A DNA stretch of 46,739 bases from Paraphysomonas bandaiensis (Eukaryota > Chrysophyceae): the NCBI GenBank assembly GCA_965644295.1, contig CBFFRP010000661.1, positions 1 to 46,739 on the forward strand. The letters are read 5' to 3'. The translations under genes were made by a program, and so were the position numbers. Under the pieces are notes generated by a model that saw only the letters and a program-made list of their open reading frames with translations, did no database searches and was not told the DNA's origin. Of the stretch, positions 29,391 to 37,485 are shown piece after piece (the first letter of the stretch is position 1; every line of letters begins with the position of its first letter).

Positions 29391-30440
29391 CGTCAAACTA
29401 GTCAGCTGATGCTGTAACCTGCTGACGCGAAGCACACTACCGTCAAACTAGTCAGCTGATGCTGTAACCTGCTGACGCGAAGCACACTACCGTCAAACTA
29501 GTCAGCTGATGCTGTAACCTGCTGACGCGAAGCACACTACCGTCAAACTAGTCAGCTAATGCTGTAACCTGCTGACGCGAAGCACACTACCGTCAAACTA
29601 GTCAGCTAATGCTGTAACCTGCTGACGCGAAGCACACTACCGTCAAACTAGTCAGCTGATGCTGTAACCTGCTGACGCGAAGCACACTACCGTCAAACTA
29701 GTCAGCTAATGCTGTAACCTGCTGACGCGAAGCACACTACCGTCAAACTAGTCAGCTAATGCTGTAACCTGCTGACGCGAAGCACACTACCGTCAAACTA
29801 GTCAGCTAATGCTGTAACCTGCTGACGCGAAGCACACTACCGTCAAACTAGTCAGCTAATGCTGTAACCTGCTGACGCGAAGCACACTACCGTCAAACTA
29901 GTCAGCTAATGCTGTAACCTGCTGACGCGAAGCACACTACCGTCAAACTAGTCAGCTAATGCTGTAACCTGCTGACGCGAAGCACACTACCGTCAAACTA
30001 GTCAGCTGATGCTGTAACCTGCTGACGCGAAGCACACTACCGTCAAACTAGTCAGCTAATGCTGTAACCTGCTGACGCGAAGCACACTACCGTCAAACTA
30101 GTCAGCTAATGCTGTAACCTGCTGACGCGAAGCACACTACCGTCAAACTAGTCAGCTAATGCTGTAACCTGCTGACGCGAAGCACACTACCGTCAAACTA
30201 GTCAGCTAATGCTGTAACCTGCTGACGCGAAGCACACTACCGTCAAACTAGTCAGCTAATGCTGTAACCTGCTGACGCGAAGCACACTACCGTCAAACTA
30301 GTCAGCTAATGCTGTAACCTGCTGACGCGAAGCACACTACCGTCAAACTAGTCAGCTGATGCTGTAACCTGCTGACGCGAAGCACACTACCGTCAAACTA
30401 GTCAGCTAATGCTGTAACCTGCTGACGCGAAGCACACTAC
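29391..30440. repeat. 21 x 50-bp tandem array of hairpin units
   Basis: Unit: CGTCAAACTAGTCAGCTRAT, GCTGTAACCTGCTGACGCGA, AGCACACTAC. Exactly 50 bp, 21 copies, nearly identical; the only frequent variant is G or A at the R position. GTCAGC and GCTGAC pair around a 14-base loop in every unit. There are no unique spacers, so it is not a CRISPR array. A diverged unit follows at 30441-30490. Confidence 0.95.
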
Positions 30441-30490
30441 CACCAAACTAGTCACCATTGCTGTGTTCTGTTGGTGACAATATCACGATA
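30441..30490. repeat. Diverged terminal unit of the 50-bp array
   Basis: Most of the unit has changed, but GTCACCA and TGGTGAC still form a hairpin with a 14-base loop. One G-C pair has become C-G and one pair has been added, so the stem is kept by paired substitution. Confidence 0.6.
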
Positions 30491-30950
30491 AGCAGAGAGT
30501 GGAGGGCACTGAAATTCTCTATACCTGTTGCGAACAACTCCACAGCTCACACAGCAAGCAGATTGAAATGATGAAGATAGCGCAACAAACTGAGAGATTA
30601 TGATGCACTGCAGAGAGTTTGATCTAAATGATGGCGATATTACTAGAGCCTCAGGCTATGTATGTATGTATGTATTATGGATGAGTGGAATATATATGTG
30701 TGTATGTATATACATGTATGCATGTGATGATGATGAATGAGGTCGAAGTGAAGTGAAGTCGAAGTGTTGAACTAAAAAAAGAGGATCGTATTCGGAATTC
30801 GGAATTTCTTCCATCATTTTTTTGAGTTGAGTTGCTGTTTTGTCATCAAATCCACTCCTCTCAGTGATATCACACACATACACATACAAACATATAAACA
30901 TATAGACATATATATACACATATATACAGCATACATGTTAAAGTAATGGA
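30491..30950. other. Spacer with simple repeats
   Basis: TATG and CATA type simple repeats (30655-30725 and 30870-30930). Between them a minus-strand stretch (about 30775-30870) could encode SGFDDKTATQLKKMMEEIPN and is followed by EYDPLFLVQHFDF, possibly an exon. Too short to call a gene. Confidence 0.3.
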
Positions 30951-31700
30951 TGACTTGGATTCATATTCCAACACTCTAGATATGTACTCCAGTGGTGGCT
31001 CTCAGGAAGAGCCGGCGGGTCCTGTCTGTAGCACTTCTTAATGTTTCTGTCATCATCTGATAGAGGGGTAGGCTCCTCGATGAGCTCCCAGTGTGCTATG
31101 GATGCAGCTGCAGCATTCCTTGATGAATTTGATGATGATAAAACAGAACCAGCAGAAGATGGTGAGTCGTGCAGTGAGAGAAATCAAACAAATGATCTTA
31201 ATTTCACACAGGCGACGAGTCGTTATCAACAACCATAATATGAACAAGAAAGCGGACACAAAGAAGGAAGTGAGACCAACAACCAGCAGGGGATTTAAGT
31301 TCTTGGATGATTATAGATCTTCCTTCTTCATCAAGTACTCAGGGAGGAGCCACTGTTACGTTCGGAAGAAGTTCATGCTACCACACTGAGACTTTTTGTT
31401 TTAACCTCGAGGTCATGGTATCCATTTCTACACTCTTCAACTATTTTGTCCTCGGGCTAGGGTTAATAAAAGCACCAACAAGGTCGTTCACTTATCAATG
31501 GTCCGCACTAGGAATTTCAAATCTGGGAAGGAATATATAATATTATGCTACCTTCGGGCCAAGTGCAACCAGCGGACCAACACATGACAATTGGGCCACC
31601 CTCATCTATACCCTGCTCTCCTTTGCAGTATATGTGGGCACAAGCTCTGCTTAATCAAGGTAGACGTACCTCAAGTTGTTGGGACCCCTTCTCAACACTT
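30951..31700 (+). pseudogene. Broken relative of the left zinc-binding gene
   Basis: Segments in several frames match the central domain of the protein at 891-2232, in order. SGRSHCYVRKKF matches NGSHCYARKKF. FNLEVMVSISTLFNYFVLG matches INPEVMAVVPLMVDYLAVA. LSMVRTRNFKSGKEYIILCY plus LRAKC matches LSMCWVRHQSKKDKKFVVLS plus YLRTKC. An acidic N-terminal part (FLDEFDDDKTEPAEDG) precedes, starting near the ATG at 30946 or 31041. Frame changes near 31380 and 31440-31500 show it is not functional as a simple ORF. Either this is a family of host genes or the gene travels with repeats. Confidence 0.6.
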
Positions 31701-31836
31701 CACTGGCGGGTATCCACCTGTGACACCCACATGCACCCCTCGTATAACAAATGACACTTGGGCCCTGCTCTTCTACCCTTTCCTCTCTTTTGCAATACAT
31801 GCAAGCGCAAGCTCTGCTTAATCAAGGTAAATGTAC
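31590..31836 (+). repeat. Two copies of an 80-bp exon-like segment
   Basis: 31590-31670 and 31759-31836 share TTGGGCC, a pyrimidine tract, and GCACAAGCTCTGCTTAATCA (GCGC in the second) followed by AGGTAGAC or AGGTAAAT. The first copy has acceptor TTTGCAG; in the second it is TTTGCAA. They look like a duplicated short exon with flanking splice sites, the second having lost its acceptor. Probably part of the adjacent broken gene. Confidence 0.45.
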
Positions 31837-32245
31837 TTCACGCTGGAATGAAGCTGAGCTGCAGGTTCAGACGTATGAGGCTTTCATCTTGAGTATGCAG
31901 TCACAGCAACACGTGGTATCATCCCCTCCAGTATCCCCCACAGTATCAGCCTATGTAATCATGTTTGTATCTTGGATTAGTTGCACTGCTCGTATGTTTG
32001 AGTAATTCTGAAACGCATTATTAACTATATATGTTATGACTTAACTGTTGAATATTGTTATATTATGTATAATATATATTCTATAGTTAATAGTTATATA
32101 TATGGTAATTATAATGCTTATATCGCTAATTTTATTTTGTAAATAATGAACAAATATAATGTTTTGAGCAGTAGAAACAAGCTACAAACATGTTAGAAAG
32201 AATCTAGACACATAAAATATAAACTTTTAGCTAATAGCATATTTG
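31837..32245. other. AT-rich spacer
   Basis: No gene is supportable. Very AT-rich from 32010. Its right end grades into the LTR of element C, whose left boundary I cannot fix. Confidence 0.4.
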
Positions 32246-32480
32246 ACCTGGTTTTGACCATTTGACCTGGTCATCGCCTTCCTCCGACTTCTTGCATGTC
32301 ATTGTTTTAAGTTACTTGACACTGTCTTAACAGCGATCTTTATTCTTAGAGGGAATACTGCGCGGCGTTATCTAGCGGATATCGTTGACCGTGTTGGGTG
32401 ATTTAACAGTAATAATAAGTGTTTACTCACACCTTATTATACATTTTGTTGGGAGCAAACCCGCAAGTCTGGTTTGTGCA
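32246..32480 (+). repeat. End of the element C 5' LTR (left boundary unknown)
   Basis: Assigned because the sequence ends in CA at 32480 with a hairpin (GCAAACC 32455-32461 with GGTTTG 32471-32476) and is followed directly by a palindrome, as in elements A and B, 360 bp before a gag gene. The left part has direct repeats of TTTGACCTGG. No second LTR is in the window, so the start cannot be located. Confidence 0.5.
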
Positions 32481-32494
32481 TAGTAATATTACTA
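32481..32494. other. Palindrome at the primer-binding position, element C
   Basis: TAGTAATATTACTA is a perfect 14-bp palindrome (16 bp with the flanking A and T), starting right after the CA that ends the LTR. Confidence 0.55.
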
Positions 32495-32840
32495 TAAGTC
32501 CCATAAGGCCTTATATATTGCGAAATTGAGTAGTACATAGCAATTGTTTAGATTGGAAGTTATATCTCATTGTGTCGTCGACGTTTGACGTAATAGTATC
32601 TCATCTTGTACAGTGCGGACGGATTTGCACGTCAAGACAGTAGAGTTGTTGCAGAAAACTTAGTATACACATAGGAACATAACAGACAATTATCGTAGCT
32701 AGCTGACTAATCTGTAATTGTTTTAAGTCAATTTTGGGAACAGTGAGTTGGAAGAAATACCTGATCCAGTACGGACAGATTTGCACGTTTATAGTATATT
32801 ACCCCAATAAGCTATTCACCGAAAATAACTATAAGTAGTT
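32495..32840 (+). other. Leader of element C
   Basis: Untranslated leader between the palindrome and gag. Contains a direct repeat, CAGTGCGGACGGATTTGCAC at 32612-32631 and a near copy (CAGTACGGACAGATTTGCAC) at 32766-32785. Such leader repeats could be packaging signals. No ORF. Confidence 0.45.
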
Positions 32841-34211
32841 ATGGATACTAGTCAAGAGGCTGTCACGGACCTGCAGGCTCTGATGCAAGGTTTCGTGGAA
32901 CAAATCACCGGTGCCGTAAACACTTTGACAGAAACGGTAACAGAGGTCAAAGACGACCTCAAGGAATTGAAACAGAGGGTCTCGGTACTGGAAGGAGCTA
33001 GTTATTTTCCCAATCCAACCCCGCCTGCTAATTCTCCAGCAGAGGCCAGTGAAACCAGTCAGGACCGAGCCATAGAAGAATTGAAATCTAAGCTAGAGCA
33101 ATCTGAGAAACGAAGGAAGGATAGGCCCTCAGTTCTGCAAGAGATAGCAAAAAGCTCGCGAAGGCAATCTATTGAGGCTATAATCCCTACGCGTTTTTCA
33201 GCCGAAGAAGAGGACGAAGCGGATCCATTCGATGTAAAATCAGTTAGAGGAAGCATATTCAGAGAGATCGCAAGCAGTGAGAAGCAAGTGGCTGCTAGTG
33301 GGGAGGTGATAATGAGGCAAGCTAAAGAATGCAATGTACGGATTGACAGCTTTCAACTTTCGAAAGTGACCAAAGCTATAAAAGCCATCATAAACTTTCA
33401 GGAGGAGGAGAATACTAAGGTCAGAGTTCAGAAAATACTTTCCAGGCCGTGCAAAGAGCATCTGCGTACAAAATACAAATTGACTCAGGGCCAGCTAGGG
33501 GCGTTGGGAATTACAGACTTGATCAGAGTTATAGCTAATGAAACAAAGGTATTTTCTAGACCGGCTTTCTACAAAGAGTTGGAAGAGGCTTTGAGGCACA
33601 CCAAGGTCATGGGGTGGTCTGTAGTCTCTCCTGTAAACCACGAGACATTCTACCACCAACAGTTAAAGTTGATTTCCGAGTTTGGTAGGATGCTTAACAT
33701 CATGTTAGAAGGCAACAAAGACTGGTGCCCCAGAATTGATGACAAGCCTGGAGGACTGATTCGACTCTTTAAAACGTGTAATGATCCGGTATACGTGGAG
33801 CATGTATTATCTTGTATGACTGAAACAAAATTCAAGACGATGCAAGAGTTTTTTGATCAGTTTTCGGAGATCATTTATGATGAATATGAATTGAGCGTTG
33901 CAGTACGAGAGATACCTTACAAAAGTCTGATTGAGCACAAGGAGAGGTTGAGAACTTACAGAGAAAAGAAAGAGAACGAGAAGAAGGTTTTTGCGAAGCC
34001 ACGTGTCATAAAACCCTTAAATGCTATTGATGGAGGGGCATATGAACTCTCAGAAAGTGACACTGAGCAACCAGTGTCAGAGGAAACAGCTATGGATGAA
34101 GATGATTGGAGGGATTATCTACCAGAACCAGCTGCGCCTACGGTCACTATATCTGCTGATTTGAAACCAGAGGCTTCACTTAGTGTAAACAACTCAGGTC
34201 TTGCAACCTAA
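32841..34211 (+). CDS. Element C gag
   Basis: 456 codons. A coiled-coil start (about residues 10-52, with EVKDDLKELKQRVSVLEGA) and a charged linker lead into a capsid (about 165-380) clearly homologous to element A gag. FYHQQLKLISEFGRML matches FYHQQLNLMQSFQTML. CPRIDDKPGGLIRLFKT matches CPRIDDKEYGLIRLFKT. Gag forms the particle in which reverse transcription occurs. It stops at TAA 34209-34211, before the CCCH finger present in A, and seven bases before the element D LTR, so the C-terminus and all of pol are missing from this side. The remainder, if it exists, would lie beyond the nested insertions. Confidence 0.8.
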   Translation: MDTSQEAVTDLQALMQGFVEQITGAVNTLTETVTEVKDDLKELKQRVSVLEGASYFPNPTPPANSPAEASETSQDRAIEELKSKLEQSEKRRKDRPSVLQEIAKSSRRQSIEAIIPTRFSAEEEDEADPFDVKSVRGSIFREIASSEKQVAASGEVIMRQAKECNVRIDSFQLSKVTKAIKAIINFQEEENTKVRVQKILSRPCKEHLRTKYKLTQGQLGALGITDLIRVIANETKVFSRPAFYKELEEALRHTKVMGWSVVSPVNHETFYHQQLKLISEFGRMLNIMLEGNKDWCPRIDDKPGGLIRLFKTCNDPVYVEHVLSCMTETKFKTMQEFFDQFSEIIYDEYELSVAVREIPYKSLIEHKERLRTYREKKENEKKVFAKPRVIKPLNAIDGGAYELSESDTEQPVSEETAMDEDDWRDYLPEPAAPTVTISADLKPEASLSVNNSGLAT

Positions 34212-34217
34212 GATCAC

Positions 34218-35288
34218 TGAAAATATATGGAAATGGTTGTTTATCGAAACAACAAAACAGAATGCTTATTTAACTTATCACAGCCAGATATACAAGCTCC
34301 CAAGTATCTCGCAACCTTAAGCTCCCAAAAGGTAGATCAATTAACTTAGCTATGATTAGTTAGATAAAAAAGTGAGAAGACAGATTCCTAGTCTAAGACC
34401 CCCATAGTACACATGCCAAGCAAACAACCAGCACCGTTCAATAAATATGACCATACATGCAGTACACTGAATACAGTTCATGTCCCATGTCCATTGTACC
34501 CAAAATGCGAACTGAAATAAGCCTAGAAAACGTCCTCACAGAAAACCGCCAGTTTACTGGTCCCGAAAAAACCAAAATCCCCGATTTCGGGACCGAAAAC
34601 CCCAAAACCACCGGTTTTGGAATCTTACAGTAAAATCTCCGATTTCTGAGCTACAAAGACCCCAAAACAACCAATTCCCGAGTCTTGCAAGAAATCACCA
34701 ATTATAGAGTCCCAAAAAAACAGAAAACACTAGTTTTCGAGTCACTAAAAATTCGCCAGCTCATTTCATGATAAACTCAATCTCATTCCAAACGTTAAAT
34801 GCATTAACACATATCGATTTCGATTAACATTCCCAACGAAAGTTACACCTTCATATCTGTATCATATATCACCCATACCGTCCTCTCGCCATATGCCTAA
34901 GGCCCCTTTCCAATTTGTGCACCTTCCGGAGAAAATTGATGGAGTGTGATAACAGCAAATAGTCGTATAGCTGAGTCCAACGAGCTACTTAAATCGCTAT
35001 AACACCGACACCGACTACCATATGAATATAGGTGTATACCAGTGAGTAGAAATCCATTGCTCAAAACCGAAATTGTGTGCTCGAGGGCAAGTCCTAGTAC
35101 TCTTCTTCCTCACAGTTCTCTCATAATATAATAATAAACATTTACTACATCCGTTTCCTATATTAAACCAGCTACATGCCTTAAATGAATATCATAGTTG
35201 TATTGGAGTTATATTAGTCAGTGTCATTATCATAATATTATATCATTAAACATGAGACAAGGGTGTTATAAAAGCCCACGGCTTTACA
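34218..35288 (-). repeat. 3' LTR of element D
   Basis: Minus-strand LTR starting TGTAAAGCC at 35288, just after a polypurine tract. The end is placed at the TG/CA at 34218 from position and from the hairpin GTTGTTT-ATCG-AAACAAC (34236-34253), which mirrors the U5 hairpins of A and B. 34550-34740 holds imperfect repeats around CCGATTTCGGG and CCAAAACCACCGG. The right edge is sure; the left edge is inferred. Confidence 0.65.
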
Positions 35289-35310
35289 TTACCCTTTCTC
35301 CCCCCTCCGG
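35289..35310 (-). promoter_or_regulatory. Polypurine tract of element D
   Basis: On the minus strand GGAGGGGGGAGAAAGGGTAA ends at the LTR start, ten bases after the pol stop. Confidence 0.7.
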
Positions 35311-35319
35311 ATGCCGTAG

Positions 35320-35960
35320 CTACTCCTGAATAATTTTGGGATAAGCCGCAGCCAGCGACGCATCAACCAAAATCATGCGAGTAGGGTCAAAATCCTTCTG
35401 GGATCCCCAACAGTAAACCAAATAGTTGTCGAACGCATAGTTGGCACCGTTAAGGTTAAATTGAGCGCTAATCTTACGTCTAGAATTCTTACGATACCAA
35501 TGGGTATACGTAAATTCCATGACATACGAAGCTGTTGCAAAATCTGGTAAACCCAGACTCTCGTACCACAGGTCACCGTAGAACCTGAGATCAACATAAA
35601 CAACATCTCCAACCGATACTGTTGTGATGTTCTCCTTCCTCATTGAAGAGATAAAAAGCTTCGCCGTAAACGAGTCATACGCAAGATGCCGCAAGTAAGG
35701 CCTAGACTCGCAGAAATCATAATATGCTTCACACTGAATATCCGGTGTCCATGGGATGTCCAGGATATCGCCGTCTGCATACTTCACCTTGAAAACTATC
35801 GTAGATTTGGTGCGTGAATCACCCGTATATGAAAGAATCTCCTCCACCTTAAATTGCTCATGGTCCCGCATCGCCGCTTCCATAGCTGATTCCTTATCCC
35901 CGAAAAATGGCTCAAGATCAGAGACAGAATATTCCCGAATTCCCCCGGTAAGAAGATTAC
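35320..35960 (-). pseudogene. Element D pol C-terminus (chromo-like plus unknown module)
   Basis: Open from the element A junction at 35960 to TAG 35320-35322. It begins in the pol tail (GGIREYSVSDLEPFFGDKES), then a chromo-like segment (FKVEEILSYTGD, IVFKVKYADGDILDIPWTP, CEAYYDFCESRPYL). The beta-rich module follows (VYVDLRFYGDLWYESLGL, YVMEFTYTHWYRKNS, DNYLVYCWGS). It is closely related to 20725-21290 but with an unbroken frame, so it shows the ancestral arrangement. The rest of pol is cut off by the LTR of element A at 35961. Confidence 0.75.
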
Positions 35961-36966
35961 TGTGACCACGTGGCATTTCCCATGCCCTATCTACGTGGCT
36001 ATAGTATCACGCTATTGAGTCACATGCATGGTTACATTGACTTTTAGGACCCTATGTTGGTTTAAGACCCTATATCAGGACCCTATATATTGCTTTAGGA
36101 CCTTCATTGTGTTCAGGATACATATTATGCAACACCATTTGGACATTGCTAATGCACCACAGTGTACCTACATATTGAGCCAACGTTCGGGTATGATGTC
36201 CAATTTTTATCTGCTGCTGATGATGTACGACTATGATCTGCTGCTGGTGACTTCGGTCGATGTGAAACCTGCTGCAAATTTATATCAAAGTTATGTGGGC
36301 CCGTATTCCTGTGTAGCAGTGGCAGTATATACTTCCATATACATACATACATGTATTACCCGTACTACCCTATAGGGGGGCAAATACATGTGACCATCAC
36401 AGGAGAGAAGTCGCTATTATACACTTGAGGTGCACGAGTGTTCATGCAAGGCTTATTGGGGTTGGATTGCAATGTGGTATGCGTACTATACGTACTATAT
36501 GTACCGTATTTATGTATTTCCTGGATTATGGGGTTTTCAGTCTCTGGTAGGGTATAGATACGTAGTATACGGTGTACTCTCGGCATATGGTGGTGAGCCA
36601 TTCCCTATCAGGTTGCTGTGTATTTTTCAGTTTTGATTGAAGAGTTACACAACCTGTGGTGGTGTGATGACACCACGTGTGTTGCACCATGTTAGGAGTG
36701 TGTGTGTGTGCATATATGCTTCTATGGTGTTTATCACTTGTTTTAAGTTAGACCAAAGCTTGGTGCTAGTGATCTTGGGTGCCGGCGGTATACCATTGCG
36801 CGGTGGCTCTTTGCGGGAGTCACTAACTGAGTTTAGGTCTAAACTTGGAAAAAAGTGTTTTAATAATAATACCGTTATTACTGTGCTTGTTGGTTCAGTG
36901 TAGGTGTTGTTGTAGTTTTATTGTTTACGAGCCAACACCCTGGTTATCAAACCGGGTGTTGTTACA
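35961..36966 (+). repeat. 5' LTR of element A, copy 3
   Basis: 1006 bp, TGTGACCACGTGG to GTTACA. Near the end AACACCC (36934-36940) pairs with GGGTGTT (36954-36960), with GGTT/AACC inside. A CCACGTGG palindrome lies at the start. The other copies end GTTATA. Confidence 0.88.
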
Positions 36967-36978
36967 GTAAATATTTAC
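36967..36978. other. Palindrome at the primer-binding position, element A copy 3
   Basis: GTAAATATTTAC, identical to the copy at 3038-3049, directly after the LTR. Confidence 0.6.
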
Positions 36979-37485
36979 TTTACTGCTCGTACAGAAATTT
37001 CTGTCTTTGCGCTGTTGTTTCACACTCTTATAAGAAACTAACTGCGACACGCTTCTTTGGGCTTGATTCTTTGGGCTTGTTGTCTGTTGCCTTCGGTTGC
37101 CTGTTGTTGTTGGTTGTCTGTTGTTCTCTGGGTGTGAGTTGTCAGTAGTTGTTCTCTAGGCTCTTTGTTCAGTGGTGATTGTTTGATTCACAGTGTGGTG
37201 ACTGAGGAAATTCGGTTCTTTTCGAAGTCAATCGACCGTGGATACCGCCTGTGTGTTAACTGTTGTCACTTGTACAAATCCGACGGGTTCAACGGGTTTG
37301 AGTGTTGAGTGTTGAGTTTTTGGATTCTTACGCAGGGTTGTCTTTGGGATTTGTCTTGTGGTGTCTTGGTGTGTTGTTGAGTTCTGGGTCAGTGGTTCTA
37401 GGAGTTGCCAGGGTTGCTTGTCTCAGTGTGTTAGGGAAAAGTTTGGTGGATATAGTCTTTGAGGCGGAAGTCCTTCTCATTAACC
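36979..37485 (+). other. Leader of element A
   Basis: About 500 bases of GT-rich untranslated leader, shared with the inverted copy. It has short direct repeats (TTGTTGTCTGTTGCC and related). Short frames inside it are open in both copies but look incidental. Confidence 0.5.

Noticed and set aside
29391-30440. CRISPR-like array
   Set aside because: The units are contiguous 50-bp repeats with no unique spacers, in a eukaryotic repeat-rich setting. It is a minisatellite.
29391-30440. Tandem hammerhead ribozyme array (CTGATG ... GAAG ... CGTC in some units)
   Set aside because: Most units read CTAATG, the core CUGANGA is incomplete even in the others, and no stem II forms between the core strands. 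The real pairing is GTCAGC/GCTGAC.
32246-32275. Link between GACCTGGTC motifs here and at the end of the 14255-15336 insertion as one transposon end
   Set aside because: The motifs are short, arranged differently, and also occur in element G itself (15849); not enough to define a common element.
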